From positions 1,922,001-1,986,000 of the forward strand of contig OZ253663.1 of the NCBI GenBank assembly GCA_965263215.1: DNA of 64,000 nucleotides, read 5' to 3'. The notes beneath the pieces are model-generated. The model was given only the letters and a program-made list of their open reading frames with translations. It was not told the DNA's origin and did not search any database. Of this stretch, positions 17,134-26,608 are shown piece after piece. This DNA is from UBA1672 sp965263215 (lineage in GTDB: Bacteria > Pseudomonadota > Alphaproteobacteria > Micavibrionales > Micavibrionaceae). Position 1 is the first letter of the stretch. Each line of letters starts with the position of its first letter. The translations under genes and the position numbers were made by a program.

Positions 17134-19095
17134 ATGAGCAAAGTCATTGGTATTGATCTTGGTACAACAAATTCATGTGTAGCCGTAATGGATGGAAAGG
17201 AGCCACGCGTTATTGAAAACGCAGAAGGTTCTCGTACAACCCCTTCTATGATTGCCTTCACAAAGGATGGTGAACGCCTTGTCGGACAGCCGGCAAAACG
17301 CCAAGCTGTTACAAACCCCGAAAACACATTATTCGCGATTAAACGTCTTATTGGACGCCCGTTTGAAGACCAACAGGTTCAAGAGATGAAGGAAAACGCG
17401 CCTTTTAAAATTATCAAAGGCGATAACGGCGATGCATGGGTAGAAGTTGACGGTGAGACATACGCACCATCACAAATTTCTGCGATGCTTCTTCAGAAAA
17501 TGAAAGAAACGGCGGAAAGCTTCCTCGGTGAGAAAGTGACAAAAGCCGTTATTACCGTTCCTGCCTATTTTAACGACTCACAACGTCAAGCCACAAAAGA
17601 TGCCGGTAAAATTGCCGGTCTTGAAGTTGAGCGTATCATTAACGAACCAACAGCCGCGGCATTGGCTTACGGCCTTGATAAAAGTGCTTCAGGCACGATT
17701 ATCGTATATGACCTTGGTGGTGGTACATTTGATGTGTCTATCCTAGAGGTCGGCGACGGTGTTTTTGAAGTGAAGGCAACCAACGGTGATACATTCCTTG
17801 GTGGTGAAGACTTTGATGCGCGCATCATTGATTATCTGGCTGATGAATTCAAAAAAGAACAAGGCATTGACCTCCGTAGTGACAGCGTGGCTCTTCAAAG
17901 ACTTAAAGAAGCTGCGGAAAAAGCTAAGATCGAGCTATCCAGCACCACACAGACCGAAGTTAACCTCCCCTTTATCACGGCGGATGCTTCGGGCCCGCAA
18001 CACCTTCAAATTTCACTCAGCCGTGCAAAGCTTGAAAGTATTGTTTCTGATCTTGTTAAGCGCACAATTGATCCTGTTAAGGACGCTTTGAAAGATGCCG
18101 GCCTTAAGGCATCCGAAATTGACGATATTGTTTTGGTTGGTGGTATGACCCGCATGCCGAAAATCGTTGAAACTGTGAAGGACTTCTTTGGCAAGGACCC
18201 TCATAAAGGCGTTAACCCGGACGAGGTTGTTGCCGACGGTGCAGCGATTCAAGGTGGTGTTTTACAAGGTGATGTTAAAGACGTTCTTCTTTTGGATGTT
18301 ACACCTCTCTCGCTTGGTATTGAAACACTAGGCGGCGTATTCACACGCCTGATTGAGCGCAACACGACAATCCCGACAAAGAAATCACAAGTATTCTCAA
18401 CGGCAGAAGATAATCAAAATGCTGTGACTATTCGCGTTTTCCAAGGTGAACGCGAAATGGCCGCGGATAACAAATTGCTTGGGCAATTTGATTTGGTTGG
18501 TATTCCCCCTGCTCCACGCGGTATTCCGCAAGTTGAAGTTACGTTTGATATTGATGCGAACGGTATTGTTAATGTATCTGCCAAAGATAAGGCCACGAAT
18601 AAAGAGCAACAAATTCGTATTCAGGCTTCTGGCGGATTGTCGGATGATGATATCGAACAAATGGTGAAAGACGCCGAATCGAACGCCGAAACGGACAAAG
18701 AAAGACGCGAAACCGTTGAAGCCCGTAATCAGGCTGAATCTGTTATGCACTCGGTTGAAACATCTTTAGAAGAGCTTGGCGATGATATTCCAGCCGATGA
18801 TAAAGCTACAGTTGAAGCGGCTATGGCTGACCTTAAAACTGCACTTGAAGGTGAGAATGGTGGCGACATCAAAGCCAAAACAGAAGCATTGTCTCAGGCG
18901 AGCATGAAACTTGGTGAAATTGCGTACCGCAAAGCACAAGAAGAAGCCGCTGCTGAAGCTGATAACGAATCCGGCGCCGAAGATCTAGAGGTCACTGATG
19001 TTGATGGAACGTCTGACGACGACGATGCTATTGATGCAGACTTCACAGATCTTGAGATCGAAGAAGAGTCGGAAGACGATCAGAAATCGGCTTAA
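17134..19095 (+). CDS. dnaK: Hsp70 chaperone DnaK
   Basis: A complete 653-aa Hsp70. The ATPase domain starts with GIDLGTTNSCVAVMDG and contains IVYDLGGGTFDVSILEVGDG and VGGMTRMPKIVE; the substrate-binding domain and acidic C-terminal tail (EESEDDQKSA) follow. It folds nascent and stress-denatured proteins with GrpE (upstream) and DnaJ (downstream). Its ribosome site AGAGGAAAAAA is strong. No CIRCE element (TTAGCACTC-N9-GAGTGCTAA) is seen before it. Confidence 0.98.
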   Translation: MSKVIGIDLGTTNSCVAVMDGKEPRVIENAEGSRTTPSMIAFTKDGERLVGQPAKRQAVTNPENTLFAIKRLIGRPFEDQQVQEMKENAPFKIIKGDNGDAWVEVDGETYAPSQISAMLLQKMKETAESFLGEKVTKAVITVPAYFNDSQRQATKDAGKIAGLEVERIINEPTAAALAYGLDKSASGTIIVYDLGGGTFDVSILEVGDGVFEVKATNGDTFLGGEDFDARIIDYLADEFKKEQGIDLRSDSVALQRLKEAAEKAKIELSSTTQTEVNLPFITADASGPQHLQISLSRAKLESIVSDLVKRTIDPVKDALKDAGLKASEIDDIVLVGGMTRMPKIVETVKDFFGKDPHKGVNPDEVVADGAAIQGGVLQGDVKDVLLLDVTPLSLGIETLGGVFTRLIERNTTIPTKKSQVFSTAEDNQNAVTIRVFQGEREMAADNKLLGQFDLVGIPPAPRGIPQVEVTFDIDANGIVNVSAKDKATNKEQQIRIQASGGLSDDDIEQMVKDAESNAETDKERRETVEARNQAESVMHSVETSLEELGDDIPADDKATVEAAMADLKTALEGENGGDIKAKTEALSQASMKLGEIAYRKAQEEAAAEADNESGAEDLEVTDVDGTSDDDDAIDADFTDLEIEEESEDDQKSA

Positions 19096-19116
19096 GCTTT
19101 AAATAATAAATATGGG

Positions 19117-19142
19117 GATACCGATTCAAAATAATCGGTATC
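19117..19142 (+). other. Hairpin between dnaK and the small J-protein gene
   Basis: A perfect 10-bp stem, GATACCGATT (19117-19126) / AATCGGTATC (19133-19142), has a 6-base loop and no T tract. It could be a processing or attenuation site that lowers expression of the downstream genes relative to dnaK. Confidence 0.5.
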
Positions 19143-19171
19143 TTCCAATTTAAAACACATATTGGTAACAA

Positions 19172-19414
19172 ATGGCTAAGCTAAATCAGAAGGACATGAA
19201 CCATTACGACATTCTGAAAATACCGCAGGATGCCTCGGATCAACAGATACGTGATGCCTATATTACCATGGCACGCATTTATCATCCTGATCATAATCCG
19301 CAGAACAAACATGTCGCTTCTGATCGTTTTAAAAGAATAAAAGATGCCTATGAGGCACTTAAAAACGACACCATCCGAATACCATCTGCACAGCAATCCT
19401 CAAGAGGATTTTAA
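19172..19414 (+). CDS. Minimal J-domain protein
   Basis: Only 80 aa long, it is essentially a lone J domain: HYDILKIPQDASDQQIRDAY (helices I-II), the diagnostic HPD in ARIYHPDHNPQNK and helix III (RFKRIKDAYEALKN). It lacks the G/F region, zinc fingers and substrate-binding domain of DnaJ. It should stimulate the ATPase of DnaK without binding clients itself. The gene lies between dnaK and dnaJ, 12 bases before the latter, so the three form one heat-shock unit. Confidence 0.85.
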   Translation: MAKLNQKDMNHYDILKIPQDASDQQIRDAYITMARIYHPDHNPQNKHVASDRFKRIKDAYEALKNDTIRIPSAQQSSRGF

Positions 19415-19426
19415 AGAGAGATAGAC

Positions 19427-20581
19427 ATGGCAGGAAAAGACTTTTATGAAATTCTCGGCGTAAAAAATGATGCCGATGCGGCAGAGATTAAAAAATCTTA
19501 TCGTAAATTGGCGATGAAATATCACCCCGATCAGAATAAAGATAATCCCGAAGCTGAAGAAAAATTTAAAGAAATCAGCGAAGCATACGACATCTTGAAA
19601 GATGAACAAAAACGTGCTGCCTATGATCGGTACGGCAGCAGTGCGTTTGACGGCAGTATGGGCGGTGGCCCCGGTGGCGCAGCAGGCGGATTTGGCGGCG
19701 GTGCATTTTCTGATATCTTCGAAGATATGTTCGGTGACTTCATGGGGGGTAATGGCCCCCGCAGAGGCGGCGGAGCGATGCGCGGTTCTGATTTGCAATA
19801 CACCTTGGAAATGTCACTAGAAGAGGCGCATAAGGGAAAAGAATCAAAAATAAAAATCCCTGTGAACGATACGTGTGAAAAATGTAGTGGTTCAGGATCA
19901 GAAGATGGTAACGCCTCTAGTGCCTGTGCGACATGCGATGGTGCAGGTCGTGTGCGTCAGCAACAAGGTTTTTTCACAATAGAAAGAACATGCCCAACGT
20001 GCAACGGTGAGGGTAATATTATTAAAAACCCGTGTAAAGCTTGTGGTGGTGCCGGTCGCACGCAAAAAAGTAAAACACTGAAAGTTAAAATTCCGCCCGG
20101 TGTTGAAACCGGTCGTCGTATAAGGCTTACGGGTGAAGGCGAAGCCGGCGTTCGCGGTGGCCCCAAAGGTGATCTGTATGTCATGATCAACGTAAAGCCG
20201 CACAAATTATTCCAACGCGATGGCGCCAATTTATATTGCCGTGTCCCGATTACCGTCACCCGCGCTGCATTAGGTGGCGAGATTGAAGTGCCAACCATTG
20301 AAGGCACGCGTGCCAGTGTAAAAGTTCCTGCAGGGACGCAGACAGGTCAACAATTCCGTCTACGTGGCAAAGGCGTAAATAAAATACGCTCTGATTCACG
20401 TGGTGATATGTATATAGAGATTTTCGTGGAAACCCCTGTTAACCTCGATAAGAAACAGCAAAACTTGCTCCGTGATCTTGATAAATCCATGGATAATGGA
20501 GCTTCTGCGAGCAAGAACTCTCCTGAATCAAGTGGGTTTTTTCAAAAAATCCGCGAGTTTTGGGATGATCTGAGCGAATAA
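19427..20581 (+). CDS. dnaJ: Hsp40 co-chaperone DnaJ
   Basis: A full-length 384-aa type I J-protein. The J domain (DFYEILGVKNDADAAEIKKS, YHPDQNKDNP) is followed by a G-rich linker, four CxxCxGxG zinc-binding repeats (CEKCSGSG, CATCDGAG, CPTCNGEG, CKACGGAG) and the C-terminal substrate-binding domains (KIPPGVETGRRIRLTGEGEA). It delivers clients to DnaK. The stop codon is immediately followed by the dapB leader. Confidence 0.97.
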   Translation: MAGKDFYEILGVKNDADAAEIKKSYRKLAMKYHPDQNKDNPEAEEKFKEISEAYDILKDEQKRAAYDRYGSSAFDGSMGGGPGGAAGGFGGGAFSDIFEDMFGDFMGGNGPRRGGGAMRGSDLQYTLEMSLEEAHKGKESKIKIPVNDTCEKCSGSGSEDGNASSACATCDGAGRVRQQQGFFTIERTCPTCNGEGNIIKNPCKACGGAGRTQKSKTLKVKIPPGVETGRRIRLTGEGEAGVRGGPKGDLYVMINVKPHKLFQRDGANLYCRVPITVTRAALGGEIEVPTIEGTRASVKVPAGTQTGQQFRLRGKGVNKIRSDSRGDMYIEIFVETPVNLDKKQQNLLRDLDKSMDNGASASKNSPESSGFFQKIREFWDDLSE

Positions 20582-20611
20582 TTGCGACAAAACGCAAAAC
20601 CAAAGAAAGAT

Positions 20612-21391
20612 ATGAGTATGAATGTAGGGATAATGGGCTGTAATGGCCGTGTCGGAAAGATACTGATTGATGAGTTAACCTCAGGTGATTGGGATGCGCG
20701 TGGCCTTGTGCTTGCCGGCGGATATGCCCGTGAAGGCACTGATGTAGAAGATGGTTTTCCCGTTACCAATGATAAAGATGAACTTTTTAAAAAATCTGAC
20801 GTCATTATTGATTTTACATTGCCCGAAGGCACAAACGCACATGCGAAACTGGCCGTGGAACATAAAACGGCATTGATCGTAGGCACAACAGGCCTAACTA
20901 AAGATGATGAAGAAAACCTGAAAGATGCCTCTGCGCACACGCCGATTGTTTATGCCGCTAATATGAGCATCGGTGTTAATATGTTGCTTGCCCTTGTTGA
21001 ACAAGCGGCTGCGCGTTTGGAATCCGAATGGGATATCGAAATCTTCGAATCACATCATAAGTATAAAGTTGATGCCCCTTCGGGAACGGCACTTGCACTT
21101 GGAAAATCGGCTGCGACCGGTCGTGGGAACAGCCTTGAAAACTTGGCAGAATATGAACGTCACGGACAAATCGGCGCACGTGAAAAAGGGAAAATCGGTT
21201 TTTCTGTGGCACGCGGCGGTGATGTCGTCGGAGAACATACAGTATTCTTTTATGGTGAAGGTGAACGATTAGAACTAACACATAAAGCCACGAACAGAAG
21301 TCTGTTTGCCAAAGGTGCTCTACATGCCGCGTCTTGGATAGAAGGCAAAGAGCCGGGCTTGTACTCTATGCGCGATGTCCTCAAGCTATAA
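20612..21391 (+). CDS. dapB: 4-hydroxy-tetrahydrodipicolinate reductase
   Basis: The 259-aa NAD(P)H-dependent reductase acts in the diaminopimelate/lysine pathway. The nucleotide-binding motif GIMGCNGRVGKIL starts the protein, and the active-site segment FESHHKYKVDAPSGTALALG has the catalytic His pair and Lys. The frame extends upstream to a TTG at 20582, but MSMNVGIMG at 20612 is the natural start. The last 6 bases overlap the convergent MGMT gene. Confidence 0.95.
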   Translation: MSMNVGIMGCNGRVGKILIDELTSGDWDARGLVLAGGYAREGTDVEDGFPVTNDKDELFKKSDVIIDFTLPEGTNAHAKLAVEHKTALIVGTTGLTKDDEENLKDASAHTPIVYAANMSIGVNMLLALVEQAAARLESEWDIEIFESHHKYKVDAPSGTALALGKSAATGRGNSLENLAEYERHGQIGAREKGKIGFSVARGGDVVGEHTVFFYGEGERLELTHKATNRSLFAKGALHAASWIEGKEPGLYSMRDVLKL

Positions 21392-21892
21392 ATTTACGCC
21401 CTCTTCTTTTAGGATTTTACGTTTAATTTCGGTTCCCCACATATAATTCCCAATCGCTCCGCTTTTTTGGATCACGCGGTGACACGGTACAATCAATGAC
21501 ACGGGATTTTGTCCCACGGCTGTCCCTACGGCTCTATGTGCTTTTGCACTTCCGATAGCATGTGCGATATCGCCGTATGATTTGGTCGCCCCTTTTTCAA
21601 TTTCAAGCAATGCATTCCACACCTTCTTTTGAAATTCCGTCCCGCGCAAATCCAACGTAACGCCGCTTATCATATCGGCGCGCCATGCGTTCAAAGCCAT
21701 TTCACCGATACTTTTTGCCACAGAATCACTGCGCATCAATTGCGCCTTAGAAAAATTCTTTTGTAATTCCTCTAACCCATCTTTTTTATGGCCTTCAACC
21801 ATAAAACCAAGCCAACAAACGCCCTGATCGGTTTGGGCAATGACCATTCTTCCGAATTCGGAATCGTAAAATCCGTAAACTATTTTTTCCAT
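21386..21892 (-). CDS. ogt: Methylated-DNA-protein-cysteine methyltransferase
   Basis: The 168-aa protein repairs O6-alkylguanine by irreversible transfer of the alkyl group to its own cysteine. It has the active-site PCHRV within GQNPVSLIVPCHRVIQKSG and the C-terminal NYMWGTEIKRKILKEEG. The start at MEKIVYGFY (21892) gives normal length; the frame extends further upstream without support and would run into divergent nth. Whether it is the Ogt or Ada-C type cannot be told; there is no Ada regulatory domain. Confidence 0.92.
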   Translation of the reverse strand: MEKIVYGFYDSEFGRMVIAQTDQGVCWLGFMVEGHKKDGLEELQKNFSKAQLMRSDSVAKSIGEMALNAWRADMISGVTLDLRGTEFQKKVWNALLEIEKGATKSYGDIAHAIGSAKAHRAVGTAVGQNPVSLIVPCHRVIQKSGAIGNYMWGTEIKRKILKEEGVNL

Positions 21893-21937
21893 CACTGCGG
21901 CCTTCCCTGAAGGTCTTGTGTTTGATATGTCTTTACT

Positions 21938-22576
21938 ATGCCTATGAAAAAAGATGATATCTACGAATTTTTCAAACGATTGCACGCAGAAGACCCGGAA
22001 CCGAAAAGTGATCTGGAATATACCAACGCCTATACATTATTGGTTGCCGTAACACTTTCCGCGCAAGCCACAGATATTGGTGTGAATAAGGCCACGAAAG
22101 AGCTTTTCAAAATTGTCGATACACCGCAAAAAATGTTGGATCTTGGTATTGATCGACTGAAAGATCATATTAAAACCATCGGGCTTTATAATAATAAGGC
22201 GAAAAACGTGATCGCGATGGCCGAAATTTTAGTGAACGATCATAATGGCGAAGTGCCCAACACTCGCGATGCCCTCATGACATTACCCGGTGTTGGCAGG
22301 AAAACGGCCAATGTTGTTTTGAATATTGTCTTTCATCAACCAACCATGGCCGTCGATACGCATATCTTTCGCGTTTCAAATCGTACAGGCATGGCAGCGG
22401 GAAAAAATCCGGATGCCGTTGAACAAAAGTTGCTTAAGGTCGTCCCTGACGATTTTGCCATGCATGCCCATCATTGGTTGATATTACTTGGTCGCTATAC
22501 GTGTAAGGCGCGCAAACCGGATTGTGCAAGCTGTACGGTGTATGATTTATGCGAATATAAAGACAAAACGGTTTAG
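21938..22576 (+). CDS. nth: Endonuclease III
   Basis: The 212-aa base-excision repair enzyme is a DNA glycosylase/AP lyase for oxidised pyrimidines. The helix-hairpin-helix and catalytic region LPGVGRKTANVVLNIVF with the catalytic Lys, the VDTHIFRVSNR segment with the catalytic Asp, and a C-terminal 4Fe-4S ligand set (C-x6-C-x2-C-x5-C in CKARKPDCASCTVYDLC) are all present. The start may be 21938 or the ATG 6 bases later. It diverges from the MGMT gene across 45 bases, a small DNA-repair pair. Confidence 0.96.
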   Translation: MPMKKDDIYEFFKRLHAEDPEPKSDLEYTNAYTLLVAVTLSAQATDIGVNKATKELFKIVDTPQKMLDLGIDRLKDHIKTIGLYNNKAKNVIAMAEILVNDHNGEVPNTRDALMTLPGVGRKTANVVLNIVFHQPTMAVDTHIFRVSNRTGMAAGKNPDAVEQKLLKVVPDDFAMHAHHWLILLGRYTCKARKPDCASCTVYDLCEYKDKTV

Positions 22577-22580
22577 CCAC

Positions 22581-22610
22581 AAAAAACCGGACACTATATT
22601 TAGCGTCCGG
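22581..22610 (-). terminator. Rho-independent terminator for the bactofilin gene
   Basis: Read leftward, CCGGAC (22610-22605) and GTCCGG (22592-22587) form a 6-bp stem with a 12-base loop followed by six T residues (complement of 22581-22586). It lies 82 bases past the bactofilin stop and directly after the convergent nth stop. Confidence 0.7.
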
Positions 22611-22691
22611 CTTAAAAATTATTCATCGTATTTGGTCATTCTTACGAAAATGAAATGTAGGCATTTACACAAAACGCCTGCACATTATTCA

Positions 22692-23552
22692 TTAGTAACC
22701 CGCATGTGCCTTAGAGAACAAACCAGCTTCGGCGTTTGCAGCTTCGCTTCTGTCCTTCTTTGAAGATGAGGATTCCTTCGTTTTTGCCATGGCAGATGCT
22801 TCTGTACCTGCGCGGTACTTATCAACCGCTTTCGGATCAACAGTACCCTTCAATGGTGTCATACGACCATCAAGCATTGCGCCTGCTTCAACTTCAAGCT
22901 CACGATATGCGATAGAACCAGTGATCACACCGGAAGACTTCAATGTCAAACGACCGTTCACTGTGATGTCACCTTCGAAACGCCCTGCGATTGTGGCCTC
23001 TTCGATTTCAACTGTACCGTAAAATGTACCGCTTTCCGCGATATCAAGAACCTTAGAGCCTTTCAAAGCGGCTTCCACTGTACCTTCAACAAGAAGATGA
23101 TCACATGCATCGATTTCACCTGAAAGGTTAATCCCGCGACCAATCGTCAATGTGCGGTCACTCGCAGAGTAGACCGTCGTTTCAGGTGCTTGTGGTGGTG
23201 TGTAAGATGATGCACCGTATGATGATGAGCCACCATAACCAGAGCGAGAAACAGATGGTGTGTAACTTGATGAACGACCACCTTCAGATTCACGATCACT
23301 CGTTTCTCTGGCGTACTTGCCTTGCACATTTTCTTCTTCTTTAGTTCTCATGATTGTCTTTTCTTCCTGTGTTTTTGACTGACTGCTGTAACCGTATTTA
23401 CGCTCTGGCTTATCTTCTTTTTCTACCTTTTCGCGTGCATCACGTGTTGGAGTTTGACGTTCTTCGTCACTCCCTCTACGAAATGCTTTTTCTGATTGAC
23501 CCTGATTTTTTTGCTCAGGTTCCCGAACCTCTGACTTCACTCGATGAAACAT
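22692..23552 (-). CDS. Bactofilin with long disordered arms
   Basis: Residues about 120-230 form the bactofilin beta-helix domain (IGRGINLSGEIDACDHLLVE, GRFEGDITVNGRLTLKSSGV), which polymerises into membrane-associated filaments involved in cell shape or appendage placement. The flanks are unusual: the first 110 residues are highly charged and Ser/Tyr/Gly-rich, and the C-terminus is Lys/Ser/Ala-rich. The start at MFHRVKSEV (23552) has GGAAAGG 9 bases upstream. Length is 286 aa; most bactofilins are shorter, so the arms are notable. Confidence 0.9.
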   Translation of the reverse strand: MFHRVKSEVREPEQKNQGQSEKAFRRGSDEERQTPTRDAREKVEKEDKPERKYGYSSQSKTQEEKTIMRTKEEENVQGKYARETSDRESEGGRSSSYTPSVSRSGYGGSSSYGASSYTPPQAPETTVYSASDRTLTIGRGINLSGEIDACDHLLVEGTVEAALKGSKVLDIAESGTFYGTVEIEEATIAGRFEGDITVNGRLTLKSSGVITGSIAYRELEVEAGAMLDGRMTPLKGTVDPKAVDKYRAGTEASAMAKTKESSSSKKDRSEAANAEAGLFSKAHAGY

Positions 23553-23799
23553 TTTTATACACCTTTCCGTAAGAAAATATTGGAACGCAACACGCACGAA
23601 AACGCATGCGTTGATTTAGTAATGACCTGTCTTTGAATTACAAAAAATCTAACATGGTCACTTTTGACTCGCAAGGTATGATTCGGAGTTTTCCCCAGAC
23701 AAAAACGCATCATTTTGATTTGGCACGATTTTAATTTTTTGTTCTCATTTTATGCAAAGTGGTTTTTATGCAGCATGCTCAATGGCTTCGAATATAGAG

Positions 23800-25659
23800 T
23801 TAACCTGCATTAAAATAGTCGTATATTTTTTGTGCCAGTGCCTTGGAAACGCCTTCTACCTTTGATAACTCATCAACCCCGGCACCTTGCGCAGCCTTTG
23901 CTGAACCAAAATGCTGCAACAATGCCTTTTTACGTTTTGCACCCACACCGGGTATCTGATCAAGGGGGGATTGCACAATCGCCCTCTTCCTTTTTGCGCG
24001 ATGTGTACCAATGGCGAATCGATGTGCTTCGTCGCGCAATCTTTGTAAATAATGAAGTACAGGGTCATTCACGGGAAGCTGAAACATTGGCTTATCAATC
24101 ATAAAAAACTTCTCACGCCCCGCGTTGCGATCTTCACCTTTTGCAATCGCGACAAGCGTCACATCGTCAATAACGCCAAGCTCCTCCAGAACCTCACAGC
24201 ACGCGCTTAACTGCCCAGCGCCACCATCGATCAGTAATAAATCCGGCCAATTCTCGCCTCCTGCTCCGCCACCTTCTTCAAGGCCACGCTTGAAACGGCG
24301 CGATAACACTTCACGCATCATACCGTAATCATCGGATTCACTCGCTTCCTTGATGTTAAATTTCCGATAAGCATTTTTGACAAAGCCTTCCTCACCTTCG
24401 ACAATCATACCCCCCACCATATTTGTGCCTGAAATATGACTGTTATCATAAACCTCTATGCGTTTTGGCAGATCGTCCAGTCCGAATAAGTCCGCGACAC
24501 CTTGACGTAAAGATAAACGGCTCGCAGAGAGCGCTAATTGACGTTTTAGTGCCTGCTGAGCGTTTTGAACAACAAAGTCTAAGGTACGCTTGAACTTGCC
24601 CCTCTGCGGGACAGAAACACGCACACGGCGCTGTGCTTTATCAGAAAACGCTTCTTCGAACAGGTCTTTATCCGCAACGTCCATATTAATGACGATTTGC
24701 ATCGGTATAGGCTTTGCCTGATAGAATTGTGCAATAAAGGCTGATAAGACTTCAGACACGGTATCGTCTTTACTATGACGCGGAAAATATGATCGGTTAC
24801 CAAGATTACGCCCACCACGATAAAAGAAAACCTGAATACAACTTACGCCCTTTTCACGCATAATTGCCATCACATCCGCATCACCAATATCCGCATTGAT
24901 ATCGTGTTTTGCTTGTATGGATGTCAGTGCACGAATACGATCACGATAGCCTGCAGCTTTCTCATAGTTTTCTTGAGCACTTGCGTTTTCCATCGCCTTC
25001 ACGAGACGCTCCTGAACGGCGCGGCTTTTACCTTCCATAAAATCTTGCACGCCTTGCACTTGCTCTGCGTATTCGCTCTTACTCACAAGACCAACACATG
25101 GCGCAGTACATCGTTTAATATGATATTGTAAACATGGCCTGCTTCGGTTTTCGAAAACATTGTCCGTACAATTTCTCAAGAGGAAAACACGTTGCAAAAC
25201 CGCAATGGTGCGGTTTACATCACCCGCGCTTGGAAACGGCCCGAAATACGTTCCTTTTATTTTCTTAGCGCCGCGATGCTTTAGAATTTGCGGATAGTCG
25301 TGATCTTGCTTAATCACGATATGCGGGAAAGATTTATCATCGCGCAACAATATATTAAAACGCGGCTGGAACTTTTTAATCAGGTTCGCCTCAAGGATCA
25401 ACGCCTCGGCCTCTGTGTGTGTCGTGATAAACTCCATGCGCGCCGTTAGTGACACCATTCTTTGTAATCGGTGCGGCAATTTATCAAAATGTGTGTAAGA
25501 CGTGACCCTGTTTTTAAGCGCCTTGGCTTTGCCGACATATAACACTTCATCATCACCGGATATCATTCTGTAAACACCCGGAATATTCGACAAAAGCGCA
25601 ACGTGCTTTTTAATCGTTTTTACACCATGTTCTATCGATGGAGATGTCGTTTTTACCAC
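23800..25659 (-). CDS. uvrC: UvrABC excinuclease subunit C
   Basis: The 619-aa nuclease makes both incisions in nucleotide-excision repair. It contains the GIY-YIG domain (GVYRMISGDDEVLYVGKAKA), a UVR motif (about residues 205-240, ENYEKAAGYRDRI), the RNase H-like domain with LLLIDGGAGQLSA, and the C-terminal helix-hairpin-helix (LDQIPGVGAKRKKALLQHFG). It is complete and monocistronic. Confidence 0.97.
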   Translation of the reverse strand: MVKTTSPSIEHGVKTIKKHVALLSNIPGVYRMISGDDEVLYVGKAKALKNRVTSYTHFDKLPHRLQRMVSLTARMEFITTHTEAEALILEANLIKKFQPRFNILLRDDKSFPHIVIKQDHDYPQILKHRGAKKIKGTYFGPFPSAGDVNRTIAVLQRVFLLRNCTDNVFENRSRPCLQYHIKRCTAPCVGLVSKSEYAEQVQGVQDFMEGKSRAVQERLVKAMENASAQENYEKAAGYRDRIRALTSIQAKHDINADIGDADVMAIMREKGVSCIQVFFYRGGRNLGNRSYFPRHSKDDTVSEVLSAFIAQFYQAKPIPMQIVINMDVADKDLFEEAFSDKAQRRVRVSVPQRGKFKRTLDFVVQNAQQALKRQLALSASRLSLRQGVADLFGLDDLPKRIEVYDNSHISGTNMVGGMIVEGEEGFVKNAYRKFNIKEASESDDYGMMREVLSRRFKRGLEEGGGAGGENWPDLLLIDGGAGQLSACCEVLEELGVIDDVTLVAIAKGEDRNAGREKFFMIDKPMFQLPVNDPVLHYLQRLRDEAHRFAIGTHRAKRKRAIVQSPLDQIPGVGAKRKKALLQHFGSAKAAQGAGVDELSKVEGVSKALAQKIYDYFNAG

Positions 25660-25925
25660 GTCAAAATTCTCTATTCTGATGTCTGTTGTTCTGTAAGTTT
25701 AGACTATATCAGATCGTACATAAGATAAACTGCATACAGCCGTATAGCCGACCTATCCCAAAGCATTAAAAGGCTTTCATGGTAAGGTTTTAACATAACC
25801 CTCTGATATAAAAAATCAATATGTTATGACAAGACAACTCGACCGATAATTGCATAATAAAAAGTTTGACAATCATTATGTATATTCACCTATTCTATAA
25901 AAAACGCAGTAGAAAGGATTATGGC

Positions 25926-26537
25926 ATGCAGCATTACCAATTAAGAAAAGATACTGATAACTCAATCATTTTTGAGGGGAACTACAACTCCATCAACGCC
26001 TGCCTTGAAGATGCTGTTAATCAAAATATCGTGCTGTCACATGTAAACCTTAAAAACCAAAATTTAACAAATGCTAACCTCGATGGTTGTATCATGCCTC
26101 ACGCAAACTTTTGCGGTGCAAACTTAACAGGCGCCAACTTGTCCGAAGCTGACCTTAATCACGCCCTATTCTACAACTGCGGGCTGTATAATACGTGCCT
26201 GTCCTACAGCGACCTGAGCCACAGCGATTTTAGGGATGCGTTTTTTGGCGCAACCCTAATTGATGGTTCCAACCTTCAACAATGCTTATTTTCGACTTTA
26301 TCGTCCTTGGATTTGAACTTTCAATATGTTGCGAATATGACGGGATGTGCCTACACGGATCTTGATGGGCAACAACACAATATGTCTAGCCCCCCTATCG
26401 TTATAAAGGGTCTGTTGAATGTTCCCGTCATTGTATTGGATGACCTTATCAAAATCGGCTCTAAAACATTTTGCAAAACCAATTTACCGCAACTTTCACA
26501 GATACTTGGTTTTTATACGCAGAAGATCGCTGCTTAG
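25926..26537 (+). CDS. Pentapeptide-repeat protein
   Basis: The 203-aa protein has a central run (residues about 40-115) of A(D/N)LxX repeats: NLTNANLDGC, NFCGANLTGANLSEADL, YSDLSHSDFRDAFF, GATLIDGSNL, which fold into a right-handed quadrilateral helix. Such proteins can mimic DNA (gyrase protection) or act as scaffolds, and this one has no feature that decides. The start 25926 has AAAGGA 6 bases upstream; the longer frame starting at a TTG (25866) overlaps a promoter-like TTGACA at 25866-25871. Confidence 0.8.
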   Translation: MQHYQLRKDTDNSIIFEGNYNSINACLEDAVNQNIVLSHVNLKNQNLTNANLDGCIMPHANFCGANLTGANLSEADLNHALFYNCGLYNTCLSYSDLSHSDFRDAFFGATLIDGSNLQQCLFSTLSSLDLNFQYVANMTGCAYTDLDGQQHNMSSPPIVIKGLLNVPVIVLDDLIKIGSKTFCKTNLPQLSQILGFYTQKIAA

Positions 26538-26608
26538 ATTTTTCTGTATTAATGCATGAACGACAAAAATAATTTGTCTTCCGTAATTGCATATCAGCAT
26601 TATCTGGC

